Below are positions 17,177 through 25,780 of a stretch of 64,000 nt of DNA, in pieces. The number at the start of each line of letters is the position of its first letter. Position 1 is the stretch's first letter. The stretch covers positions 186,001-250,000 of the forward strand of contig JAISAU010000003.1 of the NCBI GenBank assembly GCA_031266555.1, written 5' to 3'. The position numbers and the translations under genes are program-made. Below the pieces are notes generated by a model that saw only the letters and a list, made by a program, of their open reading frames with translations, was not told the DNA's origin and searched no databases. This stretch comes from Campylobacteraceae bacterium. Its GTDB lineage: Bacteria > Campylobacterota > Campylobacteria > Campylobacterales > Campylobacteraceae.

Positions 17177-19957
17177 TTATAATAAATCTCGCAAATTAGT
17201 TATTACGGTTTCATTCTCGCGCAGATAGCAAAGATACGCTTCAACTCTTTTTTTGCAAATAATCTCAAGAGCATTTTTATACTCATTTACTTGCTTTACA
17301 TGTAAGGATTTTGCGAAAAATGAACTCTTATAATCAATAATTATATTTTTTTCACTCTTTTCGACCAATATATCTATCTGTTTTCTTTTACCTTCATACA
17401 TGTAAGGCTGTTCTTTAAAAAGCGCGCCGTTTTCAATGATATTTTTAAATTTCTCATTTTTAAGTAAACTTAAAATTCTATTCTTTATGGATAAAAAAGC
17501 TTTTTCGTCTAATAGTTTCCCGTACCTATTCTTAGTGCAAACAAGAGCGTTTTCAAGTTCGCTTTCGCTAAAATCCGCCATCATTTCCAGAGTAAAATGC
17601 AGTGCCAGCCCAAAATGTATATTTTCCAAGCTGCCTTCAATATCTTCTTTTTCGGCGATAATATTTTGTCTGCCAAATGCCAAAGCTTCATATTTTAACG
17701 CTTTTGGCGCGCTTTTTTGGCGCGGCGCGGAAGAGGTTATCTCGCCCATTCTCATTTGCTGTAAATTCAATACATCAAAAGATGAGTTTTTCTCTTTTTG
17801 CACGACAATAAGTCCATTTTTGGCGCGCGTAAAAGCAACATAAAATTGATTTAACGTATCTTCTTCGCCTAGTTTTCGCTCTTTTTCTTTCGCGCGTTTA
17901 TAATCTCTATCAACAAGTTCTCTTTTGCTCATAGAGATAAAAATATTTTCTAGTTCAACCTCATCATAATCAAACAGCAATAAATCGCCTCCAACTCTTT
18001 CGCGCTGAATTCTATCCGCTGCGATAACATACGCGAATTCAAGTCCTTTTGATTTGTGTACGGTTAATATTTTCACTCCTTCTGCATGTTCTTTTGAGGA
18101 TTTTTCACCAATCTTATCATATGAAAAAAGTAGACTCTCTATACTGTCGTACCTGTTCGCTATTTCTAAAAAATGTATGATATCGGCGTCTTTGCCGTCA
18201 AGTCCAAATCTCTCAACACATAAAGTTACGATGTGAAGCGGAGTGTCATTTTTATCAAAACCGTTAAGATTTGGCAGATTTTCAAAATCCTCTCCGATAA
18301 TCGCCATAAAATTACGCCCGAACATATCGTTTTGCGCGCTAAAATTAAATCTTTTTTGTTCCGCAATAGCTGCGAATTTGTTCCAAAACGCCTTATCCTC
18401 AAAATAGAGATATTTCAAAAACTCTATGATTGCTATAACGTTTGGCGAATCCACCAAAAGTGTCGCGCTCTCCGTTCTTGTTGGAATGCCTCTTGTTTCA
18501 AGAGCTTCTTGGATAACTAAAATATCGCTGTTAACGGCGCATAAAATCGCAATATTTTCCGCCTCTACATGTAAATCCAATAGCATTTGCGCACTTTCAC
18601 ATACGCCAAGAACAACATCGTCGTTTATTGCAATTTCAACAAAACCACCCTCTTTTGTCGCCTCTTGCGTCTCGTAATTAGCGATTTTGTCTTTAAAAAC
18701 CTTATTCACAAACTCCACGATTAGTTTTTGGCTTCTGTAGTTTTTCTTCAAGGAGTCTACATGTACGTCCAAAACTTTGACTATATAGTTAAAAAGCTCC
18801 TTCGCGCCGCCTCTAAAACGATAAATAGACTGTTTCGTATCTCCCACATAGAAAAAACTTCTGAACTCTTTTACGCCAATTCCTGAAATAATCTCCCGAA
18901 TAATCGGCTCCAAAATCTTATATTGAACAATATTCGTGTCTTGAAATTCGTCTATCAATAAATGCTCTATCGCCCCATCAAGTCTAAAATATAAAAAATC
19001 ATTATCTATATGACGATATAAAAGTTCATAAACGGCGTTTGTGACGTCGTCAAACGAGAGTTCATTTGTCTGTTTCGCGTTTTGAAGTCTGGCATTTTTA
19101 TAAAGGGTAAAAAGAAAGAACAGTTCTCCTGTTAAATAACGCTCTTTTTTGATATAAAACTCTCCTAACGCCTCTTTAAGTCTCTCAAACATTTCGCCCA
19201 GTTCAGCTGTGTAAACCCTCTTATACTCCCAATAATCAAGACTTTCTCTTGTCCAAAAACTCTTTGTAAGAAGTTTGGAGAGATTGTCGGCATCAAAAGT
19301 TTTTACCGCGTTTTCGCTCGCGTTTAAATTTTGCAGTTTTTGTTTTATCTCATTCGCGATCTCAAGAACATTTTTGTCGCTTGGCATTTTAACTCTGTCA
19401 AATCGCCATCCGTCTATCTCGCTATTTTTTTCATACATCAAAGATAAAAATTTGAAAAAATCCCTCAAACTTTTTTGTCCTAATATCACAAAATACAAAA
19501 GGGAATCGTATGCGTTAGAGTTTTTTACATTTCGTAAAAAAAGTTCGTAAAAACGTTGCTCGTTATAAGTAAAATTGCTCGTAAAATCGGGCATAAGTCC
19601 AAGATGTAAAGCAAATTTTCGCAAAATCTGTCCAAAAAACGCGTCTATGGTGGAGATTTTGATATTCGCTTCAAGAAACCGTGGCAAAATTTTGTTTTTT
19701 CTTTTTAAAATCTCCTCTTTACTTAATTCCAAAATAGCGCTTAGTTCGCTTAATTCCGCTTCGCGATTTTCCAAGTTTTGCAACGTATGATACACTCTAT
19801 GCTGCATCTCGTTTGCCGCTTTTTTGGTAAATGTAAGCGCCACTATATTAGAAGCGTTAGCGCCTTTTAATAAAAGCGCGATATATCTTATGCTAAGCGT
19901 GAATGTTTTTCCGCTTCCAGCACTCGCGTTTAAAGCCAAACAATCTGTAAATTTCAT
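17177..19957 (-). CDS. addA: AddA-type helicase/nuclease (RecB-like)
   Basis: The UvrD-family helicase and nuclease subunit of AddAB, which resects double-strand breaks and loads RecA. The 926-residue protein has Walker A ASAGSGKT (11-18), the motif Ia region VALTFTKKAANEM, motif II LLIDEFQDTN, motif III FYVGDTKQSIYRFRGG, motif V LTVHKSKGLEF, motif VI FYVAFTRAK, and a C-terminal nuclease site IIIDYKSSF. The ATG at 19957 overlaps the addB stop as ATGA and beats a TTG further up. Four TACATGTA sites lie inside this gene. Confidence 0.93.
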   Translation of the reverse strand: MKFTDCLALNASAGSGKTFTLSIRYIALLLKGANASNIVALTFTKKAANEMQHRVYHTLQNLENREAELSELSAILELSKEEILKRKNKILPRFLEANIKISTIDAFFGQILRKFALHLGLMPDFTSNFTYNEQRFYELFLRNVKNSNAYDSLLYFVILGQKSLRDFFKFLSLMYEKNSEIDGWRFDRVKMPSDKNVLEIANEIKQKLQNLNASENAVKTFDADNLSKLLTKSFWTRESLDYWEYKRVYTAELGEMFERLKEALGEFYIKKERYLTGELFFLFTLYKNARLQNAKQTNELSFDDVTNAVYELLYRHIDNDFLYFRLDGAIEHLLIDEFQDTNIVQYKILEPIIREIISGIGVKEFRSFFYVGDTKQSIYRFRGGAKELFNYIVKVLDVHVDSLKKNYRSQKLIVEFVNKVFKDKIANYETQEATKEGGFVEIAINDDVVLGVCESAQMLLDLHVEAENIAILCAVNSDILVIQEALETRGIPTRTESATLLVDSPNVIAIIEFLKYLYFEDKAFWNKFAAIAEQKRFNFSAQNDMFGRNFMAIIGEDFENLPNLNGFDKNDTPLHIVTLCVERFGLDGKDADIIHFLEIANRYDSIESLLFSYDKIGEKSSKEHAEGVKILTVHKSKGLEFAYVIAADRIQRERVGGDLLLFDYDEVELENIFISMSKRELVDRDYKRAKEKERKLGEEDTLNQFYVAFTRAKNGLIVVQKEKNSSFDVLNLQQMRMGEITSSAPRQKSAPKALKYEALAFGRQNIIAEKEDIEGSLENIHFGLALHFTLEMMADFSESELENALVCTKNRYGKLLDEKAFLSIKNRILSLLKNEKFKNIIENGALFKEQPYMYEGKRKQIDILVEKSEKNIIIDYKSSFFAKSLHVKQVNEYKNALEIICKKRVEAYLCYLRENETVITNLRDLL

Positions 19958-22275
19958 ACGCAATTCCCGCAAAGTTTACTAAATTGACAAAAGCGGCATA
20001 TCTTTTTATCTTCCGTCTTACTAAACTCGAATACGGCAGTTTGCTTTAAAAACCGCAAATGCTCCAAAAGCTTCTCTTTTCTTTCGTTAAAGTATGCGTT
20101 TTCTATTATTTCTGCCTTGTTCAAATCGTAAAAAGCGGTTTTTATATCTCCCAAATTTTCACACAAAAGCGAATAAAATTCAAGTTGAAAATCATTTGAT
20201 TCCATCGCTTTTTTTTCAGTCGCATCTACAGCGATTTTACCCGTTTTATAATCTAAAAGCAGATATTGATTCGCTTTTTTATCTATTCTGTCTATGATTC
20301 CCGTTATGTTGAATCCTTCAAATTCGCGTCTTTCATTTTTTTCCAACGCGAAAATCTCCCACCCTTCTTCAAATCTTTGCGTCTCAAGAGTAAAAAAATT
20401 CTCCAATCTCAAAAGCCAAATATCGCTCTCGATCTCCCAAAGCGCCTTTTTTGACTTTTTTGCCTCAATTAGTTTTTTCGCCTCTTTTTTAAAATTCGCG
20501 AACGTAAAGGGCGGTTTTTTAAAAAGATCTCTCAACATCTCGTGCATTAATGTCCCAATAGATCTAGCGTCGCATATATCGGTCGGCATAAACGCTTCTT
20601 TGTAACCTTTTATATATTTTAGATAATATTTTCTGGAACACTCCAAATAAGTTTTAAGTTTACTCGAAGAGAGCGGCTCGGCAAAAAAATTATGTTTATG
20701 AACAAAACTTTTCTCTACGCTCTTTTTAATATAATTTGTTTTAAATAAAATCTCTTTATATGAATCTTCGGATACATCTTCTATATCTACATGTAAGCTT
20801 TTTAAAAATCTCGACGGCAGTTTTTCCTCATTTTCCACACAGCTTATCGCGACCATTTTAGCGCTGCTTATAAGTCTATCGTAAAAAAATCGTTGCAAAT
20901 TTTCTCTATCTTCGGCAGTAGGAAGATTTGATCTTGAACGCACCAATGAGGAGATAAACATATCCTTGCTGCTTCTTTTAGGCACAATGTCGTCGTTAAA
21001 ATCTACTATAATCACCCCGTCATACTTGGCTCCGCGGCTTTCCAACATGCCCATAACCGTTACTTTTCCGCCTCTGTTGTCGTCTATACTTTTTTTCTCC
21101 ACCCTTTTTAAAAATAGTGTCGCGGCTTGCTCAAAATTTAATTCCACACTATTTTGCAAAAACTTTTCAAACAAAAAAAGCTCGTTTTCTATTATATTTT
21201 TCTCTTCCTTAAAGTCATTCTCGCTAATAATGCTTTTAAGTTGCGATATGATAACGCCCAAATCCGTTTTTTTACGAAAATCTTGAAAACTATCCTTATC
21301 AAGTTTGAGTCTAAAAAATCTGCAAATATGCTCTATCTCGTCATCTTTTATATATTTTAAAATGGCTTGCAATCTTTGGCAGTATCCAAAGTATTTTATC
21401 TCAAAACCCATTGCGAAATTTAGATTATTTAAACTGTCAAGCTCTTTCAAGATGGGGGCGAAACTTTCGTCAGGCAACACAACGGCTATATTTTGAGGTA
21501 AAATGCCGCTTTTGACAAACTCTTCTATTTTTTCAAACACAAAAGCGGCTTGCAAAACGCGCAAAGAGAAAGATTTATAAAAAATTTTCGGTTTTAAGCG
21601 ATAAAGAATTTCGCTTTTTATAACTTTACTTTCATTTAAGTCGCACTCTACAAGCGTACCGGACGATGTGTCGATACCCTCTTCCCTAAGCCATCGTGCC
21701 GTCTTTTTATTATATATTGTTATAGGCGTTATAATCTCTATTTCGCAATACTCTTTAATGCTTTTTAAAAGCCTTATCTCAAAACGGCTTAAAAATCCTT
21801 CGAGATGAATTCTTATCTTCTTTAAAGAAGCGACATAGGGTATATTTAATTTGGCGATTTTAGGCAAAGTTATCTTGTCAAACAAACCTTTTTGCCCAAG
21901 CAGTACGCGGTATCGCTCCAAAAGCTCTTTTAATATCGCGATATGTTCGCTAAATTCAGCGTAAGTGTCGCTTAAATCAAGTTTATCTATCTCAACCTCT
22001 TCATTCGCGAGCTCTTCAAAAAAACGAAAAATATAGTTTGAGTTTTGCAAAAAAGCCATAAACTCTTTTGGGATATGGAGTTTATCAAAATTAGAAAATA
22101 CCGAAGCTTCGCGCATTAAAAGCACTCTTGTGTCATCGTCGGCTTGTACGGCATTTGGCACGATCCACACTTTTGATTCAAATTCGGCTATAGTAATCGC
22201 TTTTGTCAAGAGTTGATTGTTAAATGATTCATAAAACTCTCTAACTTGTCTGGCGGTAGAAAAAATCTCTGTCAT
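19954..22275 (-). CDS. addB: AddB-type helicase-nuclease subunit
   Basis: The inactivated-helicase and nuclease partner of AddA. The 773-residue chain starts with a degenerate helicase fold, shows GMLESRGAKYDGVIIVDFND near the middle, and ends in a PD-(D/E)XK nuclease of the RecB type: LKTYLECSRKYYL opens the domain, with GTLMHEMLRDLF, GIIDRIDKK and LLDYKTGK as active-site strands. The cysteine of LECSRK and the final cluster CRFCQFSKLCGNC fit the iron-sulfur staple of AddB nucleases. It overlaps addA by 4 bp. Ribosome site is weak (AGCAGAG). Confidence 0.9.
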   Translation of the reverse strand: MTEIFSTARQVREFYESFNNQLLTKAITIAEFESKVWIVPNAVQADDDTRVLLMREASVFSNFDKLHIPKEFMAFLQNSNYIFRFFEELANEEVEIDKLDLSDTYAEFSEHIAILKELLERYRVLLGQKGLFDKITLPKIAKLNIPYVASLKKIRIHLEGFLSRFEIRLLKSIKEYCEIEIITPITIYNKKTARWLREEGIDTSSGTLVECDLNESKVIKSEILYRLKPKIFYKSFSLRVLQAAFVFEKIEEFVKSGILPQNIAVVLPDESFAPILKELDSLNNLNFAMGFEIKYFGYCQRLQAILKYIKDDEIEHICRFFRLKLDKDSFQDFRKKTDLGVIISQLKSIISENDFKEEKNIIENELFLFEKFLQNSVELNFEQAATLFLKRVEKKSIDDNRGGKVTVMGMLESRGAKYDGVIIVDFNDDIVPKRSSKDMFISSLVRSRSNLPTAEDRENLQRFFYDRLISSAKMVAISCVENEEKLPSRFLKSLHVDIEDVSEDSYKEILFKTNYIKKSVEKSFVHKHNFFAEPLSSSKLKTYLECSRKYYLKYIKGYKEAFMPTDICDARSIGTLMHEMLRDLFKKPPFTFANFKKEAKKLIEAKKSKKALWEIESDIWLLRLENFFTLETQRFEEGWEIFALEKNERREFEGFNITGIIDRIDKKANQYLLLDYKTGKIAVDATEKKAMESNDFQLEFYSLLCENLGDIKTAFYDLNKAEIIENAYFNERKEKLLEHLRFLKQTAVFEFSKTEDKKICRFCQFSKLCGNCV

Positions 22276-22437
22276 AAACTCTGCTTTTTGTTTTGGTGAT
22301 AACTATTTTAACTTTTTAGATTTGTTTTGGGCTTAAATAGTATTTTCGCGTATTGAAGGCACGCGATGTTAACGAAAATTAAGAAATCGGCGATAAATTT
22401 AAACGACGATTTCGCATGTTGAAAGCTAAAACTGTAT

Positions 22438-22490
22438 TATAGATTTTTATACCGCGATTATCATTTGCTTATAGCGTTTAAAAATCTATA
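22438..22490. terminator. Inverted repeat downstream of the cbb3 accessory genes
   Basis: TATAGATTTTTA (22438-22449) and TAAAAATCTATA (22479-22490) form a 12-bp perfect stem with a 29-base loop, 16 bp past the fixH stop at 22506. A second GC-rich pairing (GCGCG/CGCGC around 22497-22516) overlaps the stop itself. Together they may end the cbb3 operon, but the long loop lowers confidence. Confidence 0.35.
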
Positions 22491-22505
22491 TTTAAAGCGC
22501 GCAAA

Positions 22506-23021
22506 CTATTCGCGCGTAGTGTTTGCCTCGTGTGTGAAAAATCCAACATCCTCGCCAATTGTTATTTTGGTTTGAAATTGCCATCGTCCGATTTTTTCTA
22601 TAGTAATTGATGGAAAAAACCATCCGCATTTCTCAGCATAAGGATTTGTAAGATTTTGATTATATTGATTTGTCTCCGGTCTTGTCAAAAGTAATTGGAT
22701 ATCGGCGTTTAAATCGCACTCGCTTCGATCTTTATTATTTACGACAATTTTTATATTATTATTTTCGCCTACATGTAAGATACTATCTTGTCCGTTGTTA
22801 ACTTCAACAAAGATGTCGTATTTTTTTTCAAAATTTTCCTGTGAAGCCTTTATCTTATCATAGTTTTTATCCACTTCTTGATAATTTTGCAAATAAAAAG
22901 TATCCATTTCGACAGGATTTTTTAAAGCCTCTACGATTGTATATACGCAAGCTAACACTATCAACCCTAAACTAATAAGAATCGCATGCGGCCAATAATT
23001 TTTACTTTTTCTTTTTTGCAT
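22506..23021 (-). CDS. FixH-like cbb3 oxidase accessory protein
   Basis: A 171-residue protein with one membrane helix (about 12-31, WPHAILISLGLIVLACVYT) and an outer domain of beta-strand character ending GRWQFQTKITIGEDVGFF. Both the NYWP start and the late W-F segment fit FixH/CcoH proteins, which help assemble or stabilise cbb3 oxidase, perhaps via copper delivery. It is last in the run beginning with ccoN and overlaps the TPM-like gene by 20 bp. The exact function within the family is unsettled. Confidence 0.75.
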   Translation of the reverse strand: MQKRKSKNYWPHAILISLGLIVLACVYTIVEALKNPVEMDTFYLQNYQEVDKNYDKIKASQENFEKKYDIFVEVNNGQDSILHVGENNNIKIVVNNKDRSECDLNADIQLLLTRPETNQYNQNLTNPYAEKCGWFFPSITIEKIGRWQFQTKITIGEDVGFFTHEANTTRE

Positions 23022-23634
23022 AATTATACCTTATTTTTTTATATATATAAATGAGGAAAGCTACTACAAACATCGTATACACTATTATTCTTATATAATC
23101 AAGCGTATCGCGATTAGCATCTCCTATAGCACTTTCGAGTTCCAAGTTATCGCTCTTTGCTATCTGCTCAACAATATCGGCATATCCATTTAATATAGCG
23201 GCTGAAAATTTATCCAAATCTTTCTTAACGGCTAAAAGCGGTTTTATTGTGCCGTGGTATGGAACGGGACTTAATATCTGAACTTTATCAAATTTCTTTT
23301 CTATATCTTCGCTTGAACTGATAATATCTACTATTTTATCCTCAGAAAACATTACCAAAAGTACGTATGGAGCTTTAAGTTCACTGACAAATAAGCTCAC
23401 ATGTTCTTTTACAGAAATATTGCCTGCGGTTTTATTGAACGATACGTAGACGTTCACGCCGCCTTTTTCAAAAAGCTCTTTGCCCATCTCGTTTATCTTG
23501 TCTATAGCTCTTTGACCTATAACGTCATTTTCATTATTGATAATATAATTTTGCGCTTGCAATAAAAACGGGATCAAAAAAAGAAAAGCAGCCGTCAAAA
23601 GACGACTGCTTTTAAAAAAATCGCCTAATTTCAT
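23002..23634 (-). CDS. Secreted, C-terminally anchored TPM-domain-like protein of the cbb3 operon
   Basis: A 210-residue protein with a signal peptide (about 10-28), an outer domain, and one C-terminal helix (about 180-198) with a lysine-rich cytoplasmic end. The outer part (VIGQRAIDKINEMGKELFE, then GVNVYVSF and PYVLLVMFSEDKIVDII) resembles TPM domains, often found in proteins handling membrane complexes. It starts on the stop codon of the 33-residue gene (TAATG) and runs into the fixH-like gene, so translation is coupled. A role in cbb3 assembly is inferred from position. Confidence 0.65.
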   Translation of the reverse strand: MKLGDFFKSSRLLTAAFLFLIPFLLQAQNYIINNENDVIGQRAIDKINEMGKELFEKGGVNVYVSFNKTAGNISVKEHVSLFVSELKAPYVLLVMFSEDKIVDIISSSEDIEKKFDKVQILSPVPYHGTIKPLLAVKKDLDKFSAAILNGYADIVEQIAKSDNLELESAIGDANRDTLDYIRIIVYTMFVVAFLIYIYKKIRYNYAKKKK

Positions 23635-23735
23635 TAAACGACGACTAAATGATTTGGAGTTAAGACAGAGTAAGCCATCAAAACAGCCATTGCTATAAGT
23701 ACGACTACTATTAAAGCGCTAACTAATTTTTCCAT
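23634..23735 (-). CDS. 33-residue single-helix protein in the cbb3 operon
   Basis: A very small open frame of 33 residues starting MEKLVSALIVVVLIAM and ending NHLVVV: one hydrophobic helix of about 20 residues with short polar ends. GGAGAATAG precedes the ATG. It lies 2 bp after the DUF4006 gene, and its TAA overlaps the ATG of the next gene, so the frame is locked into the operon at both ends. Small single-helix subunits such as CcoQ and CcoM are known in cbb3 oxidases; this may be another, by inference. Confidence 0.75.
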   Translation of the reverse strand: MEKLVSALIVVVLIAMAVLMAYSVLTPNHLVVV

Positions 23736-23737
23736 GC

Positions 23738-23953
23738 CTATTCTCCTTTAACGACTCTTAGATCCGCATTATTAACATCAATAGCCTTGATGCTTTGCGG
23801 ATCTGTAATCACATAAGGCTTATCGGCAACACTTTGTTGCGCCAATACGCCAAAATATGTTAACACTGCTAAGATTGAAAGCAATAGAACCGTAGCTATT
23901 AACATACCTGTGATTCCGTGAATGTGAAAAATATGTCTGCTTGTATTTTCCAT
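23738..23953 (-). CDS. DUF4006-family membrane protein of the cbb3 operon
   Basis: A 71-residue protein with one helix (about 13-37, GITGMLIATVLLLSILAVLTYF) after a HIFHIHG start and a polar tail ending in LRVVKGE. This matches the DUF4006 family, which I know from Campylobacterota directly after ccoP. Function is unassigned; assembly or stability of cbb3 oxidase is likely from context. It lies 11 bp after ccoP, with a GGAGAG ribosome site. Confidence 0.82.
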   Translation of the reverse strand: MENTSRHIFHIHGITGMLIATVLLLSILAVLTYFGVLAQQSVADKPYVITDPQSIKAIDVNNADLRVVKGE

Positions 23954-23964
23954 TGTTTCTCTCC

Positions 23965-24855
23965 TTAACGACGAAGTGAAAGCACATACGCGCCCACAGC
24001 TCTTTTTTGAATGTCAGTCAAACGACTGTCGTTAAATGAAGGCATACTTCCGATATAACCGTTTTTGCCTCTATTTAATACATCCACCACAAATTCCGGC
24101 TTGCCATAATTTGTCAAGTCAGGTGCACCGTTTCCTTTGCCATCTTCGCCATGGCAAGCTGCGCATACGTTATTCCATACTTCTGCTTCAGCTTCTTTTG
24201 TATTCTCATCAGCGGCTGTCAACGGTTTTGTTTGCGCTAAATATTTAACTAAATAATTTTTAGCCAACTCTATTTCGCCTTCATTTTCAATCAAACCGTC
24301 AAGATTAGGCGACATCTCAATAAGATCGTAACCTAAGCCTTTTGAACCATGTAACACAGAATCGACAATAGAACCTTCCGTTCCCCATTTTGTCAAATCA
24401 GCTGCTACTTTACCGCCGATACCGTCTCCCGTCAATCCATGACACGGAGCACATTGTACCGAGAAAATACTTTCGCCCATATTTCTCAAAGTAGCTTCAT
24501 CTACATTTTGCCACTTTGCTTCAAACTTGGCATTGTGCTCCGCTACTTCTTCATTGTAATCTCCGATTTGCGAATACGCATTTAGAGGATACGCAAACGG
24601 TAATCCAGCTGGTGCGCACATATACCAGATAGCCCAAACACCAAGAACCAAGAAAGAGATAGCCCACCCTAAAGGAAGCGGGTTTTTATACTCCTTAATG
24701 CCATCCCAATCACCTTCACCAAGCTCGCCGTCACTTTTGCCTCCTGCAATATTTTTAAAATATATCGCAACCGCAATCAAAGTGATAATAAGAGTCGCCG
24801 CAGCGCCTGCTAATGCGAGTTCATTGATATAACTAAAACCAAAAAGATCGCTCAT
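23965..24855 (-). CDS. ccoP: cbb3 cytochrome c oxidase subunit III (dihaem)
   Basis: The dihaem electron-entry subunit of the cbb3 oxidase, facing the periplasm. The 296-residue chain has helices at about 12-33 and 62-80, then two cytochrome c domains with CAPCH (135-139) and CAACH (231-235). Axial methionines are likely in EMSPNL (near 181) and GSMPSF near 274. Its ATG overlaps the ccoQ stop by 4 bp. Confidence 0.97.
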   Translation of the reverse strand: MSDLFGFSYINELALAGAAATLIITLIAVAIYFKNIAGGKSDGELGEGDWDGIKEYKNPLPLGWAISFLVLGVWAIWYMCAPAGLPFAYPLNAYSQIGDYNEEVAEHNAKFEAKWQNVDEATLRNMGESIFSVQCAPCHGLTGDGIGGKVAADLTKWGTEGSIVDSVLHGSKGLGYDLIEMSPNLDGLIENEGEIELAKNYLVKYLAQTKPLTAADENTKEAEAEVWNNVCAACHGEDGKGNGAPDLTNYGKPEFVVDVLNRGKNGYIGSMPSFNDSRLTDIQKRAVGAYVLSLRR

Positions 24856-25094
24856 TTTGCTCCCCTTTGTTGTTCAATTTTGCTTTTTTTGATAGGCATA
24901 GGTTCAATAGGCTTGTTATAGATTTCATCTTCCAAAGCTATCTTGCCATATTTTTCATAATTTCTTCTTCCCGTTTTCTCGGACTTGTACAAGTGAAAAT
25001 AGTACCAGTAAAGCACTGTTACCAAAAAAACTATTAAGAAAAAATACCCATACGCTTGATACTTAATTAACATACCCATTATATCCGTGCTCAT
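24852..25094 (-). CDS. ccoQ: cbb3 oxidase subunit CcoQ
   Basis: An 80-residue protein with one helix (about 13-33, AYGYFFLIVFLVTVLYWYYF) and a charged cytoplasmic tail. CcoQ stabilises the cbb3 complex. It lies between ccoO (9 bp) and ccoP (4-bp overlap), the standard place. It is longer than many CcoQ proteins because of the Lys/Glu-rich tail. Confidence 0.9.
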   Translation of the reverse strand: MSTDIMGMLIKYQAYGYFFLIVFLVTVLYWYYFHLYKSEKTGRRNYEKYGKIALEDEIYNKPIEPMPIKKSKIEQQRGAK

Positions 25095-25103
25095 ATCACG
25101 CCT

Positions 25104-25769
25104 TTACTTTAAACTGTTCAGATAAGCAATTAGAGCGACGATTTCTAAGACTTCGCCTTTGGCGAACGCATCTTTGACATCTTGTCCTCTTACGCTATCA
25201 ACAATTACTTTAGCCTCTTGTATTGCCTGAGCCTGCGCTTCTTCCCAAGTACCTAACTTTGGAAAACCTTCTTTGTCATAAGGAGTGTTAAACACCGCTT
25301 TAACAGTAAAAGCTTCAGCGTAAGCAGTCTCTAAGTCGGCAACTTTATTGTACAAGTGTTTGTAAGCGGGCATAATTGAACCTTTAACATAGGCGGATGG
25401 ATCTTTCATGTGATCATCATGCCAATCTGAAGATCTTAAATTGCCAACTCTCATCAAATCCGGACCAGTTCTTTTTGAACCCCATAAAAAAGGTCTGTCG
25501 TAGGCATATTCGCCGCTTAATGAATAACTGCCGTATCTGTCTGTTTCAGACTTGAACGGTCGTATCATTTGCGAATGACATCCGTTGCAGTTTTCTTTGA
25601 CATAGATATTTTTACCTGCAAGTTCAAGTACCGTATACGGTTTTGTACCTTCTACCGGGCGAGCATTTTCAACAAAGCTTGGAAGTATCTCCACAATGCC
25701 CGCATACGCGATAATTACAAATAGAACTACTGCGAAAAAGAAAGGATTTTTTTCTAACCAACTAAACAT
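25104..25769 (-). CDS. ccoO: cbb3 cytochrome c oxidase subunit II (monohaem)
   Basis: The monohaem subunit that passes electrons from CcoP to CcoN. The 221-residue protein has an N-terminal anchor (about 10-30) and a cytochrome domain with CNGCH at 61-65, followed by SQMIRPFKSETDRYG and GSKRTGPDLMRVG, which are CcoO signatures; the axial Met is probably in SIMPAYKHL. It follows ccoN by 11 bp and has GGAGG before the ATG. Confidence 0.97.
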   Translation of the reverse strand: MFSWLEKNPFFFAVVLFVIIAYAGIVEILPSFVENARPVEGTKPYTVLELAGKNIYVKENCNGCHSQMIRPFKSETDRYGSYSLSGEYAYDRPFLWGSKRTGPDLMRVGNLRSSDWHDDHMKDPSAYVKGSIMPAYKHLYNKVADLETAYAEAFTVKAVFNTPYDKEGFPKLGTWEEAQAQAIQEAKVIVDSVRGQDVKDAFAKGEVLEIVALIAYLNSLK

Positions 25770-25780
25770 AACCGCCTCCT

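Noticed and set aside
7880-22275. Numerous frames of 60-135 codons opposite por, addA and addB
   Set aside because: They lie antisense within well-recognised genes and lack ribosome sites or family likeness.
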